In this document: positions 52,252-61,996 of the stretch, one piece after another
Layout: every line of letters begins with the position of its first letter
How positions within the stretch are numbered: position 1 is the stretch's first letter
Assembly (NCBI GenBank): GCA_023458095.1
Contig: JAEXAS010000033.1
Coordinates: forward strand, 1-64,000
DNA length: 64,000 nt
From: Actinomycetes bacterium
GTDB lineage: Bacteria; Actinomycetota; Actinomycetes; Propionibacteriales; Propionibacteriaceae
Direction: 5' to 3'
Notes under the pieces: model-generated
What the model saw: only the letters and a program-made list of their open reading frames with translations
Databases searched by the model: none
What the model was told of the DNA's origin: nothing
Translations under genes and position numbers: made by a program

Positions 52252-53181
52252 TCAGCCGACGAACACGGCCTCTGCCACGGCTCGCCCCGGGCCGTCGGGT
52301 CGGTAGAGCGCCAGCAGCTCCGGGCCCACCACGAGCGCGGTCAGGCCAGGGTCCAGATCAATCGCCAACGCCCGTCCGAAACCAACATCGCGAGCCTGAT
52401 CGGGGTCGAGCTCACGCACGGCGAAGGCGCGACGGGCAACCTCCCCCATCGGCAATGGCGGCGGGGCCTCGCCGGTCAGTTCCAGCCTGTCGGCACCCAG
52501 GACCACCTGGGACAGATCGAACCCGCCCACTCGGGTGCGGCGCAAAGCGGTCAGGTGCCCGCCGGTACCCAACTGCTCACCGAGGTCTCGGGCCAGAGCG
52601 CGAATGTAGGTGCCGGAGGAACAGTCGACCACGACATCGATATCCAGCACGGCGGTCGGCTCCGAATCTCCCAAGGTCACCTCACGCAGGCCCATGACGT
52701 CGAAGCGAGTCACGCTCACCGGACGGGCAGCCAACTGCACCTGCTCGCCGGCTCGAACCCGCGCGTAGGAGCGCTTGCCGTCCACCTTGATGGCAGATAC
52801 TGCGGAGGGAATCTGGTCGATGCGACCCACGAAGGTCGACACTGCAGTCAGCACCGCAGCTTCACTGATGTTGTGCGCGCCGCGTCGGGAGGTGATCTCC
52901 CCCTCGGCATCGTCGGTCACAGTATCGACGCCCAGCCGAATGGTGGCCTGGTAGCTCTTGTCCTGCCCGGCTAGATGGCCCAGCAACCGCGTTGCCCGAT
53001 TGAGGCCGACCAGGAGCACCCCGGTGGCCATCGGATCCAAGGTCCCGGCATGGCCCACCTTGCGGGTGCCGTACAGACGACGGCACCGGCTCACCACTTG
53101 ATGCGAGGTCCAGCCGGCCGGTTTGTCGACCACCAGCAGACCGGACGCACCACCCTCAGCCAAGGTCTTCGTCCTCGGCAT
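52252..53181 (-). CDS. truB: tRNA pseudouridine(55) synthase
   Basis: TruB makes the universal pseudouridine in the T loop of tRNA. The protein of about 309 residues has LLVVDKPAGWTSHQVV, the catalytic aspartate in GHAGTLDPMATGVLLVG, and SGTYIRALARDLGEQLG, plus a C-terminal PUA-like region. The ATG at 53181 overlaps rbfA by 26 bases; a TTG at 53163, with GAGGA eight bases upstream, gives an equally natural N-terminus. Confidence 0.93.
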   Translation of the reverse strand: MPRTKTLAEGGASGLLVVDKPAGWTSHQVVSRCRRLYGTRKVGHAGTLDPMATGVLLVGLNRATRLLGHLAGQDKSYQATIRLGVDTVTDDAEGEITSRRGAHNISEAAVLTAVSTFVGRIDQIPSAVSAIKVDGKRSYARVRAGEQVQLAARPVSVTRFDVMGLREVTLGDSEPTAVLDIDVVVDCSSGTYIRALARDLGEQLGTGGHLTALRRTRVGGFDLSQVVLGADRLELTGEAPPPLPMGEVARRAFAVRELDPDQARDVGFGRALAIDLDPGLTALVVGPELLALYRPDGPGRAVAEAVFVG

Positions 53182-53593
53182 GGGGTTTGCGATAGGGGTC
53201 GGCGTCACCGGCGAAGGTCGCCCTTTCGGCCTGAGCGGCCACGGCAGCGTCCTGCGCCTTCGCCCGGGCGATCACATCTTCCAGATGGGCGGCATCCTCT
53301 TCGACTGCATCCAGGACGAAGGCGAGCGTGGGGGTGAACCGCAATCCCAACCGCTTGCCCACGGTGGATCGCAGCATTCCCGCCGCCGAGGCCAAAGCCG
53401 CAGCAGAGTCCTCGCGGGCCTCAGCGTCACCCAGGACGGTGTAGAACACCGTCGCCTCATGACCGTCCCCGGTCAGGCGAACATCGGTGACCGTGACGAA
53501 ACCCAACCGCGGGTCCTTGATCCGGCGTTGCAGCATCTCGGCCACGATGAACTTGATCTGCTCAGCGACCTTGCCATAGTGCGGACTACTCAT
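53156..53593 (-). CDS. rbfA: 30S ribosome-binding factor RbfA
   Basis: RbfA helps mature 16S rRNA in the cold and in assembly. The 145 residues start MSSPHYGKVAEQIKFIVAEM after AAAGGAA, with the KH-like RIKDPRLGFVTVTDVRLTGDG and RSTVGKRLGLRFTPTLAFVLD. It has an acidic C-terminal tail. Confidence 0.94.
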   Translation of the reverse strand: MSSPHYGKVAEQIKFIVAEMLQRRIKDPRLGFVTVTDVRLTGDGHEATVFYTVLGDAEAREDSAAALASAAGMLRSTVGKRLGLRFTPTLAFVLDAVEEDAAHLEDVIARAKAQDAAVAAQAERATFAGDADPYRKPHAEDEDLG

Positions 53594-53657
53594 CTTCGTT
53601 CCTTTCGACGCCTCCGCCCGACCCCACCGAACTCGGGGCCGGGCGGAGCGTTGAGTG

Positions 53658-56447
53658 TCAGTCGCGCGGCTTCTCGACCATCTCGAAGGTCTCGATGATG
53701 TCGCCCTTCTTGATGTCGGAGAAGTTCGCCAAGGTGGTGCCGCATTCGTAGCCCTCGCGGACCTCGGTGGCATCGTCCTTCTCCCGCCGCAGCGAGGCGA
53801 TCGAGGTCTCGGCGACCACGACCCCATCGCGAAGCAGTCGAGCCTTCGCATTGCGACGAAGGAGCCCGGACAACACCATGCAGCCGGCGATGGTGCCGAA
53901 CTTGGAGGACTTGAAGATCTCGCGGATCTCCGCCTGGCCAAGCACCTTCTCCTCGTAAATCGGCTTGAGCATGCCCTTCAGAGCAGCCTCAACCTCATCG
54001 ATGGCGGCGTAGATCACCGAGTGGTAGCGAATGTCGACACCCTCGGCATCGGCCAACTGAGTGGCCTTACCCTGGGCGCGAACATTGAAGCCGATGATGA
54101 CCGCGTCCGAGGCCGCAGCCAAGGTGACATTGGTCTCGGTGATGGCACCGACACCGCGGTCGATGACTCGCAACTCGACTTCTTCGCCCACATCGATCTG
54201 CAGCAGGGCATCCTCCAGGGCTTCCACCGCACCGGCCGAATCGCCCTTCAGGATCAGGCGCAGCTCCTCGGCCTCGCCCTTCGCCAACTGTTCGAACAGC
54301 TGATCCAAGGTCTTGCGACGCGTGGTCTTGGCCAACATCGCGGCCCGCTGACGGGCCTCGCGCTTCTCGGCGATCTGACGAGCCATACGGTCGTCTTCCA
54401 CCACCAAGAAGTTGTCGCCAGCGCCAGGAACCGAGGTCAAGCCGAGCACCTGAACCGGCATGGACGGCGGCGCCTCGTCGACGGTAGCGCCCTGATCGTT
54501 GATCAAGGCACGCACCCGGCCGAAGGCCGAGCCCGCAACGATGGAATCGCCGGTCCGCAAGGTTCCGCGATGCACCAGGACGGTCGCCACCGGACCGCGA
54601 CCCTTGTCCAGGTGGGCCTCGATGGCCACACCCTGAGCCGGCATTTCCGGATTGGCCCGCAGGTCCAAGGCAGCATCGGCGGTCAGCACGATGGCTTCCA
54701 GCAGGCCGTCCAGCCCCAACTCGGCCTTGGCCGACACGTCGACGAACATGGATTCGCCGCCGTATTCCTCAGGGATCAGACCGTACTCGGTGAGCTGACC
54801 GCGAACCTTGGTCGGATCGGCGCCTTCCTTGTCGATCTTGTTCACCGCGACCACGATCGGGACGTCGGCAGCCTTTGCGTGGTTGAGCGCCTCGATGGTC
54901 TGCGGCATCACGCCGTCATCGGCGGCCACCACCAGCACCGCGATGTCGGTGGATTTCGCACCACGAGCACGCATAGCGGTGAACGCCTCGTGGCCCGGGG
55001 TGTCGATGAAGGTGATTCGCCGTTGCTTGCCATCAACCTCGGTGCGCACCTGGTAGGCGCCGATGGCCTGGGTGATACCACCGGCCTCTCCGGCCACCAC
55101 ATCGGTATGACGCAGAGCATCCAGCAGCTTGGTCTTGCCATGGTCGACGTGACCCATGACCGTGACGACCGGCGGGCGAGCTTCCAGATCCTCTTCATCG
55201 CCCAGGTCCTCGCCGAACTCGATGTCGAAGCTCTCCAACAGTTCGCGATCCTCGTCCTCAGGCGAGACGACCTCGATCTTGTAGTTGAGTTCCGCACCGA
55301 GCACCTCGAGGGTGTCGTCGGCCACTGACTGGGTGGCATTGACCATCTCGCCGAGATGGAACAGCACCTGCACCAGGGACGCCGGCTCGACACCGATCTT
55401 CTCGGCCAGGTCGGTCAGCGAGGATCCGCGGCGCAGCCGCACGATCTGACCATCGCCTTGGCGGACGCGCACGCCACCAATCGAGGGTGCTTCCATCTGG
55501 TCGAACTCTTGACGGCGTTGCTTCTTGGACTTGCGCCCGCGCTTGGCCGGTCCACCCGGACGCCCGAAAGCACCCTGGGTACCTGAACCGCTGCGACCGC
55601 CACGGCCACCGCGACCGCCACCGGAGGGAGGACCTCCAAAACCGCCACCGGCACCGGGCGCACCACCGCGGCCGGGACCGCCGCCGGGACGTCCGCCGCC
55701 ACGTCCGGGCGCACCCGGACGGCCGCCCTGACCGGCACGGGCTGGCGCGCCAGCACCGTTGGTGCTGGTTTTGGGCATCATTCCCGGGTTGGGACGAGGC
55801 ATCCCCGGGGCGCCACCACCGGGACGAGGCGGCCGATCATTGCGCTGGCCGGGGCCTCGGTCACTGAACGGACGCTCCGGGCGTCCGGCACCCTCCGGGC
55901 GGGGGCGTTGCACACCCATACCCTGACGAGAAGCGAAAGGATTGTTGCCTGGTCGGGGCGCACCAGGGCGTCGAGCGCCACCGGGCAGCCCGCCGGTACC
56001 GCCGGGGCGAGGCCCCGGACGTGGCCGCGGGACGGCCGGCGACGGACTTGGGGTGGGCGCCGCAGCAGCCTTCGGTGCCGCAGCAGGCTTGGGCGTCTCA
56101 GCCTTGGGTGCCGCTTTGGCAGCCGGGGCGGGCCGCTCGGCGGCAGGTGTGGCGGGCGCAACCTCGGGCTGCGCCGGCGCGGATTCGACCTTTGGTGCGG
56201 CGGGTGCGGGAGCAGCACTCTTGGGCGCAGCCGGACGCTGCGGGGCCGGCTTGGCAGGCTTTGATTCTGCTGCCGCGGGGGCAGACTTGCCCGCCGATGC
56301 CTTCTCACGCAGTTTTCTGACGACGGGAGCCTCGATGGTCGAGGAAGCCGAACGCACGAACTCCCCCATGTCATTGAGGGTCTGTAAAAGTTCCTTGCTT
56401 TCGAGTCCGAGCTCCTTTGCGAGCTCGTAGACGCGGACCTTAGCCAC
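53658..56447 (-). CDS. infB: Translation initiation factor IF-2
   Basis: IF-2 delivers initiator tRNA and joins the subunits. The 929 residues have the N-terminal IF2_N helix (VRVYELAKELGLESKELLQ), a long Pro/Ala- then Gly/Arg-rich linker (to about 330), and the GTPase core with GHVDHGKTKLLDAL, IDTPGHEAF and VAVNKIDKEGADP, then domains II-IV. GTG start with AAGGAG just upstream. Confidence 0.96.
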   Translation of the reverse strand: MAKVRVYELAKELGLESKELLQTLNDMGEFVRSASSTIEAPVVRKLREKASAGKSAPAAAESKPAKPAPQRPAAPKSAAPAPAAPKVESAPAQPEVAPATPAAERPAPAAKAAPKAETPKPAAAPKAAAAPTPSPSPAVPRPRPGPRPGGTGGLPGGARRPGAPRPGNNPFASRQGMGVQRPRPEGAGRPERPFSDRGPGQRNDRPPRPGGGAPGMPRPNPGMMPKTSTNGAGAPARAGQGGRPGAPGRGGGRPGGGPGRGGAPGAGGGFGGPPSGGGRGGRGGRSGSGTQGAFGRPGGPAKRGRKSKKQRRQEFDQMEAPSIGGVRVRQGDGQIVRLRRGSSLTDLAEKIGVEPASLVQVLFHLGEMVNATQSVADDTLEVLGAELNYKIEVVSPEDEDRELLESFDIEFGEDLGDEEDLEARPPVVTVMGHVDHGKTKLLDALRHTDVVAGEAGGITQAIGAYQVRTEVDGKQRRITFIDTPGHEAFTAMRARGAKSTDIAVLVVAADDGVMPQTIEALNHAKAADVPIVVAVNKIDKEGADPTKVRGQLTEYGLIPEEYGGESMFVDVSAKAELGLDGLLEAIVLTADAALDLRANPEMPAQGVAIEAHLDKGRGPVATVLVHRGTLRTGDSIVAGSAFGRVRALINDQGATVDEAPPSMPVQVLGLTSVPGAGDNFLVVEDDRMARQIAEKREARQRAAMLAKTTRRKTLDQLFEQLAKGEAEELRLILKGDSAGAVEALEDALLQIDVGEEVELRVIDRGVGAITETNVTLAAASDAVIIGFNVRAQGKATQLADAEGVDIRYHSVIYAAIDEVEAALKGMLKPIYEEKVLGQAEIREIFKSSKFGTIAGCMVLSGLLRRNAKARLLRDGVVVAETSIASLRREKDDATEVREGYECGTTLANFSDIKKGDIIETFEMVEKPRD

Positions 56448-56612
56448 TACTCTCCTTCAGGTCCACGCAGGCGCGTTGGACCAGCTAGTTCGGTTTGCTC
56501 ATTTCGAGATACTCATCGAGTGGTCATGAGCGTTAGCCCACTTTCGGGTTGGTGTTCACCACGGATCGGCGAACGCGCGGTGTGCAGTCTATCTCTTGCG
56601 AGCCTGAATGAC

Positions 56613-56855
56613 TCAATCCGCGCCCGCACCGGCCAGCACCTCGGCAACCTGGTCGGGATCCAGGCGGGTCCGCAGGCTCCGTGACAGGGCTCGTGCCGGT
56701 GTGGCGGCCAGGCAGGATCGATGCGCATAGCAGCCCCGTCCGGGCAGTCGGCGGGACGGATCAGCGGTCAGTGCCCCGGCTTGAGCCACGAAGCGCAGCA
56801 ACTCCGATTGGGGGGCTCGGCTGCGGCAGGCCACACAGGTTCGCTCAGGTTCCAC
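56613..56855 (-). CDS. ylxR: YlxR-family protein (DUF448)
   Basis: The 80 residues begin VEPERTCVACRSRAPQSELLRFV and contain the RRLPGRGCYAHRSCL segment of the YlxR family, a small nucleic-acid-binding protein encoded between nusA and infB. The GTG at 56855 gives the standard N-terminus; longer frames run into the intergenic region. Confidence 0.9.
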   Translation of the reverse strand: MEPERTCVACRSRAPQSELLRFVAQAGALTADPSRRLPGRGCYAHRSCLAATPARALSRSLRTRLDPDQVAEVLAGAGAD

Positions 56856-56959
56856 AGCGCGCCAGTCTAGGCCGGGTGCACAGCCAACACCCAGGAATCC
56901 CGAGGCGAGCCCACAGACGAATCGGCTTCGCTGGAGGAAGTCGATCAGCAAGGAGCTAC

Positions 56960-57493
56960 ATGAACACCAAGCAGCGCATCGGTCTGGCCGTCGGCGGTGG
57001 AGTCCTCGCCGTGGGAGCCGCAGTCGGGGTCGGTGCCATGGCCGCGAATCTGGCCGGTTCCGACAGCACCGCACAGCAGGCACCGGCAGGCTATGGCCAA
57101 GGCCAAGGTGATGGCACTCACCAACAGATGGATACCACCAAGATGGCCGCCGCCTTGGCATCCAAGCTCGGGGTGGATGAGGCCAAAGTGAAGACGGCCC
57201 TGGACAACGCGCTTCAGGCTGGGCGTCCTTCGGGTGGCAATGGGGGCGGCCCCTCGGGCGCACCCACCGGAGCAGCACCGTCCGGCGCCCCCACCGGAGC
57301 AGCGCCCTCCGGCGCCCCGACGGCAGGTGGCCCGCAGGGAGGTCGGAACAACACCCAGATGCTCACCACGATGGCGGCATCCATCGCAAAGGAGCTCAAC
57401 CTCGATCAGAGCACGGTATTGTCCGCGCTCCAGGAGGTGTGGACCCAATACGGGCCGGGCGCCAATCAGCCGTCGAGCCAGCCCACCTCGTGA
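56960..57493 (+). CDS. Secreted or membrane-anchored helical repeat protein
   Basis: This 177-residue product is preceded by AAGGAG. It has an N-terminal hydrophobic segment (residues 7-32) that may be a signal or anchor. Two similar helical modules follow, MAAALASKLGVDEAKVKTAL (about 62-85) and MAASIAKELNLDQSTVLSAL (about 138-160), joined by a Gly/Pro linker with repeated SGAPTGAAP (98-122). I do not recognise the family. It is read against its neighbours and sits between ylxR and nusA, a place where that operon is normally uninterrupted. Confidence 0.75.
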   Translation: MNTKQRIGLAVGGGVLAVGAAVGVGAMAANLAGSDSTAQQAPAGYGQGQGDGTHQQMDTTKMAAALASKLGVDEAKVKTALDNALQAGRPSGGNGGGPSGAPTGAAPSGAPTGAAPSGAPTAGGPQGGRNNTQMLTTMAASIAKELNLDQSTVLSALQEVWTQYGPGANQPSSQPTS

Positions 57494-57514
57494 GCCCAAG
57501 TCCCCGATCGGGGT

Positions 57515-57562
57515 CTGATCTCACTCGGCCCTGATCTCACTCGGCCCTGATCTCACTCGGCA
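57515..57562. repeat. Three-copy 16-bp tandem repeat at the nusA stop
   Basis: CTGATCTCACTCGGCC occurs at 57515-57530 and 57531-57546, and again at 57547-57562 with the last base A. The third copy holds the nusA stop codon and the last three codons; the other two lie just downstream of nusA. It is a small tandem duplication. Confidence 0.85.
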
Positions 57563-58521
57563 GTGTCGGAGCGGATATCGATGCGCCAGCCGGTCAGCCG
57601 AGCCGCCAGCCTGGCGTTCTGCCCTTCGCGGCCGATCGCCAGGCTGAGTTGGTAATCGGGCACTACGACGCGAGCGGCACGAGCGCCGGGATCCACGACG
57701 GTCACCGAGGTAACCTTCGCCGGACTGAGCGCCTCGGCGACGAAGACCTCCGGATCGTCGGAGTAGTCGATGATGTCGATCTTCTCTTCGTTCAATTCGT
57801 GCATGACTGCACGCACCCGTTGCCCCATCGGCCCGATGCAGGCTCCCTTGGCCGACACGTCGCTGTTGTGACTGCGCACCGCGATCTTGGTGCGATGCCC
57901 GGCCTCGCGGGCGATCGCCATGATCTCAACGGTGCCCTGTTCGATCTCGGGCACCTCCAAGGCGAAGAGCTTGGCCACCAGATTCGGGTGGGTTCGCGAC
58001 ACCACTACCTGGGGTCCGCGCAGTTCGCGCCGCACGCTCACCACGAAGACCCGCAGCCGCTTTCCGTGGCTGTAGTCCTCGCCGGGAACCTGTTCGGCGG
58101 CCGGCAGGATCGCCTCGATGCTGCCCAGGTCGACTCGCACCACCCGAGGATCGCGGTCCTGCTGGACCACGCCCAGCAGAATGTCGCCCTCCGAGCCTGC
58201 GAAGTGGCCGAACTTCTGCTCGTCCTCGGCTTCGCGCAGACGCTGGAAGATCACCTGACGTGCGGTGGCCGCAGCGACCCGTCCGAAGCCTTCGGGGGTG
58301 TGATCGAACTCGCCGATCTTGTTCCCCTCCTCGTCGAGTTCGGGAGCCAGCACACTGACCTTGCCGCTGCGCCGGTCGATATCGACCCGCGCGCCCGCGA
58401 TCGCACCGGGGGTCTTGTCGTAGGCGTTCAGCAGAGCCTCGCCGAGCGCGCTCAGCAGCACCTCCATGCTGATCTCTTTGTCTCGCTCCAGCGCCTTGAG
58501 CGCACTCAGGTCGACATCCAT
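57553..58521 (-). CDS. nusA: Transcription termination/antitermination factor NusA
   Basis: NusA binds RNA polymerase and modulates pausing and termination. The 322 residues have an N-terminal polymerase-binding domain, an S1 domain and two KH domains (ACIGPMGQRVRAVMHELNEEKIDII and LAIGREGQNARLAARLTGW). There is no C-terminal acidic repeat, as usual in actinobacteria. It starts three bases after rimP ends. Confidence 0.95.
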   Translation of the reverse strand: MDVDLSALKALERDKEISMEVLLSALGEALLNAYDKTPGAIAGARVDIDRRSGKVSVLAPELDEEGNKIGEFDHTPEGFGRVAAATARQVIFQRLREAEDEQKFGHFAGSEGDILLGVVQQDRDPRVVRVDLGSIEAILPAAEQVPGEDYSHGKRLRVFVVSVRRELRGPQVVVSRTHPNLVAKLFALEVPEIEQGTVEIMAIAREAGHRTKIAVRSHNSDVSAKGACIGPMGQRVRAVMHELNEEKIDIIDYSDDPEVFVAEALSPAKVTSVTVVDPGARAARVVVPDYQLSLAIGREGQNARLAARLTGWRIDIRSDTAE

Positions 58522-58524
58522 GGG

Positions 58525-59016
58525 TCAGGCCTCCTCATTGTCGTCATCAGAGCCGGCGACGGGCCGATTCAGTTCCAGTTGGACTGTCGCCTTGGCGATC
58601 TGAGCCAGGGGCACCCGCTGGGTGGTCGAACCCACGGTGAGTTCAACCTCGTCTGCTTCGACGCCACGGATGCGTCCGGTCAGTTCGGTGTCAGTGGTGA
58701 TCACAGTGACCAGCCGTCCGGCGTTGCGTCGGAAGTGCTTCGCCTCGGTGAGCGGCTGGGTGACTCCGCGGGAGGACACTTCCAAGGTGTAGGGCTTGCC
58801 GCGCGAGATGTCGCTGGCGTCCAGGGCGGCCGAAATGCTGCGGGTGGCATCGGCGATCTGATCCAGGGAGGGCCCATGCCCATCGGGGCCATCGCCGTCA
58901 AGGAAGATCCGCACGATGGAACGCTTGCCGGCCGAGGTCACCTCGACCCGGTCGATTTCCAGGTCCTGCGCGGCAACCACTGGAGCGAGGAGTGTGCTGA
59001 TATCAGGGGAAAGCAT
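58525..59016 (-). CDS. rimP: Ribosome maturation factor RimP
   Basis: RimP takes part in 30S maturation. The 163 residues have DLEIDRVEV, the GHGPSLDQIADATRSISAAL helix and LEVSSRGVTQPLTEAKHFRRN of the family, then an acidic tail DDDNEEA. It is the first gene of rimP-nusA-ylxR-infB. Confidence 0.93.
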   Translation of the reverse strand: MLSPDISTLLAPVVAAQDLEIDRVEVTSAGKRSIVRIFLDGDGPDGHGPSLDQIADATRSISAALDASDISRGKPYTLEVSSRGVTQPLTEAKHFRRNAGRLVTVITTDTELTGRIRGVEADEVELTVGSTTQRVPLAQIAKATVQLELNRPVAGSDDDNEEA

Positions 59017-59084
59017 CTGCTGCCTCGATCCGGTTGTTCGATGTGGTTGTATCCGGCTGCTGCCGGCGCGGCGGGGTTCCGCTT

Positions 59085-59107
59085 GGCGACCATCCTAAGC
59101 GGTCGCC
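59085..59107 (-). terminator. Probable terminator after proS
   Basis: GGCGACC at 59085-59091 pairs with GGTCGCC at 59101-59107 around a nine-base loop, a seven-bp stem just past the proS stop. There is no T run. Confidence 0.4.
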
Positions 59108-59113
59108 GAGGAT

Positions 59114-60886
59114 TCAGGGCCGCACCAGGCCAATCAGGTGCGCCACGGCTTCCTTGATCGGGATCTCGATTCGTTCACCGCTGGCGCGATCACGGATCTC
59201 GACCAGGCCCTCGGCAAGGCCGCGGCCGACCACGACAGCCGTCGGCATCCCCATCACTTCGGCATCGGTGAATTTCACCCCGGGGCTGGCCTTGCGGTCG
59301 TCCAGAAGCACCTGCAAACCGGCGGCGTCCAACTCGGTGGCGAGTCGCTCGGCGGCCGCGGCTATCTCTTCGCCCTTGCCGGTGGCCAGCACCTGAATGT
59401 CGAAAGGAGCCAGCGCCCGCGGCCAACTGAGCCCGCGCTCATCGCAGGTGGATTCGGCCACCGCAGCGACAGCGCGGGACACGCCCACACCGTAGGAACC
59501 CATGGTGACGGTGACCAGCTTTCCGTTCTCGTCCAGCACTTTCAGGCCCAGCGATTCGGCGTATTTGCGTCCCAACTGGAAGATGTGGCCCATTTCGATA
59601 CCTCGGGCCAGACTCAGCGGACCCGAGCCGTCGGGTGCCGGATCGCCTTCGCGCACTTCGGCGACATCGATGACTCCGTCGGCGGTGAAGTCCCGACCGG
59701 CCACCACATTCAGTTGATGGGTATCGGGACGGTTCGCACCGGTGATCCACCGCGAGCCGGCGACCACCCGGGGGTCGGTCAGGTAGCGCAGCTTGCTGGG
59801 GCTGGTCGTACCGAGGTACTGCACCGCGCCAGCCTCGGTCACCTGGACCGGACCGATGTAGCCCTTCACCAAAGCCGGATTGGCGGCGAAATCCGCCTCC
59901 GTGGCCGCAGTCGCCTCGGCGGGGGCCACGGCGGCTTCCAGCCGCTTCAGGTCGACCTCTCGGTCACCGGGCAGACCGATGATGAGCAACTCCGCAGAGC
60001 CATCAGGGTGCTGCAGGGTGAAGACGACATTCTTCAAGGTGTCGGCAGCAGTCCACTCCCCCTCGCTCAGTGGGAACCCTGCGTTGACGGCATCCACCAG
60101 TTCGGCGATGGTGCCGGTGCCGGGAGTGTCGATCTCGGTGACCGGGCCGACGGCCGTGGCGTCCTGTTCGGGCGGGGCGGCGAACCGGACGGCCTCCACA
60201 TTAGCCGCATAACCCCCCGGCGAACGCACGAAGGTGTCTTCGCCGTTCTCGGCCACCGCCAGGAACTCCTCGGAGGCCGATCCGCCCATCGCCCCGGACA
60301 TCGCCTGCACGATCACATATTCCAGGCCCAGCCGGTCGAAGATCCTGATGTAGGCCTGACGATGCTTGGCATAGCTGGCATCCAGGCCGGCGTCGTCCAC
60401 ATCGAAGGAGTAGGAGTCCTTCATCACGAACTCGCGTCCGCGCAGGATGCCGGCGCGGGGCCGCGCCTCGTCGCGGTACTTGATCTGAATCTGGTACAGC
60501 GCCAGGGGCAGGTCTTTGTAGGAGGAATACAGGTCCTTCACCAGCAGGGTGAACATCTCTTCGTGGGTGGGGCCCAACAGGTAGTCCCCGCCCTTGCGGT
60601 CGACCAGCCGGAACAGATTCGGGCCGTATTCGGTCCACCGGTTACTGGCCTCGTAGGGCTCGCGCGGCAGCAGCCCGGGGAATCGCACCTCTTGGGCGCC
60701 GATGGCGTCCATCTCTTCGCGGACGATCCGCTCCACGTTCTGAAGCACCCGCAGGCCCAGCGGCAGCCAGGAATAGATGCCCGGCGCGACGCGACGGATG
60801 TAGCCGGCCCGCACCAGCCAGCGATGGCTGGGGACTTCGGCGTCGGCGGGGTCCTCACGAAGAGTGCGGAAGAACAGCTGAGACAT
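59114..60886 (-). CDS. proS: Prolyl-tRNA synthetase
   Basis: ProRS charges tRNA-Pro. The 590-residue class II enzyme has RVAPGIYSWLPLGLRVLQNVERIV, the motif-2 region KYRDEARPRAGILRGREFVMKDSYSF, an inserted editing domain (about residues 230-405) and GSYGVGVSRAVAAVAE near motif 3. The ATG at 60886 is taken as start; a GTG four codons upstream (60898) is also possible. Confidence 0.95.
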   Translation of the reverse strand: MSQLFFRTLREDPADAEVPSHRWLVRAGYIRRVAPGIYSWLPLGLRVLQNVERIVREEMDAIGAQEVRFPGLLPREPYEASNRWTEYGPNLFRLVDRKGGDYLLGPTHEEMFTLLVKDLYSSYKDLPLALYQIQIKYRDEARPRAGILRGREFVMKDSYSFDVDDAGLDASYAKHRQAYIRIFDRLGLEYVIVQAMSGAMGGSASEEFLAVAENGEDTFVRSPGGYAANVEAVRFAAPPEQDATAVGPVTEIDTPGTGTIAELVDAVNAGFPLSEGEWTAADTLKNVVFTLQHPDGSAELLIIGLPGDREVDLKRLEAAVAPAEATAATEADFAANPALVKGYIGPVQVTEAGAVQYLGTTSPSKLRYLTDPRVVAGSRWITGANRPDTHQLNVVAGRDFTADGVIDVAEVREGDPAPDGSGPLSLARGIEMGHIFQLGRKYAESLGLKVLDENGKLVTVTMGSYGVGVSRAVAAVAESTCDERGLSWPRALAPFDIQVLATGKGEEIAAAAERLATELDAAGLQVLLDDRKASPGVKFTDAEVMGMPTAVVVGRGLAEGLVEIRDRASGERIEIPIKEAVAHLIGLVRP

Positions 60887-61090
60887 TCGCGTGATCACCG
60901 GGCGATCCTATCGTTGTGAGAGCACCCTTCGAGCGGGCGGGCCTCGACACCGCCAGGGCAGCAGCAGGCCCGGCACGGCGACCTGTTACATCATTGTTTC
61001 GACCACGCCGGATGAGATGGCGGCCTGCCTACACTCCTCGGTGAGAATATTCGCCTCAGCACGGCACATCTTTCAGCAAAGGAGCCCTCA

Positions 61091-61996
61091 GTGCGCATCG
61101 AACATCGACGCTCTGGTAGGCGGTATTTCATCGCCGCAGTCATTCCTGCACTCGCCTTGGCCTTCAGCGCCTGCGGGTCGAACTCGTTGACTCAGACTCA
61201 GCCTTCAACCAGTGAGTCCATCTCGGTTCAAGCAGATCCGGCCTTGACGGCACTGCTGCCCGACAAGATCAAGCAGGCCGGGGTGATCCAGATCGGCGTG
61301 GACCCCACCTACAAGCCCAATGAGTACCTCAACGGCACCGAGGTCGTCGGCTGGGACGTGGAGTTGTTCGACGCGGTCGCAGCGAAGATGGGCGTGAAGA
61401 CCAAGTGGAACCCGGGCCTGTTTGGGAACCTGCTGAGCGGCGTGCAGAGCGGCAAGTACGACATCGGAGTGTCCTCCTTCACCATCAACCAGGATCGGCT
61501 GAAGAAGAACACCATGATTTCCTATGCCGACGTCGGCGAGGAATGGGCCACACCGAAGGGCAACCCGGGCACGGTCGATCCCAAGAATCCTTGCGGCAAG
61601 ACCGTCGCCTACCAAACCACAACCGTTCAGGATGACGAACTCGTCGCGCTCAACAAGGGCCTGTGCAAGGCCAACCCGATCAAGCTCGTGGGCTATTCAG
61701 GTCAGGATGAGGTGAACAACGCGCTCATGATCAACAAGGCCGACGCAATGCTGGCCGACTTCCCCATCACCCAGAGCGCGATCCAGGCCTCCGACGGCAA
61801 GCTGGAAGCCCTCGGTGAGCAGTACGGTAATGCGCCCTACGGCTATGTGGTGGGCTTGGACAACACCCAGTTGGCCGATGTGGTGGCCAAGGCGCTGACC
61901 GCGCTCAAGGCCGATGGCACCTATGACGCCATCTTGAAGAAGTACGCCATCGAAGCGGTTGCGATTGACACCTTCGAGGTGAATCCAAAGGTATGA
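61091..61996 (+). CDS. Polar amino-acid ABC transporter substrate-binding lipoprotein
   Basis: The 301 residues carry a lipoprotein signal with lipobox FSAC (Cys28), then the type II (family 3) binding fold: VIQIGVDPTYKPNEYLNGTEVVGWDVELFDAVAAKMGV. The GTG has AAAGGAG six bases upstream. The family binds glutamate, glutamine, cystine and similar solutes; the ligand here is not predictable. Its stop overlaps the permease start by four bases. Confidence 0.92.
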   Translation: MRIEHRRSGRRYFIAAVIPALALAFSACGSNSLTQTQPSTSESISVQADPALTALLPDKIKQAGVIQIGVDPTYKPNEYLNGTEVVGWDVELFDAVAAKMGVKTKWNPGLFGNLLSGVQSGKYDIGVSSFTINQDRLKKNTMISYADVGEEWATPKGNPGTVDPKNPCGKTVAYQTTTVQDDELVALNKGLCKANPIKLVGYSGQDEVNNALMINKADAMLADFPITQSAIQASDGKLEALGEQYGNAPYGYVVGLDNTQLADVVAKALTALKADGTYDAILKKYAIEAVAIDTFEVNPKV

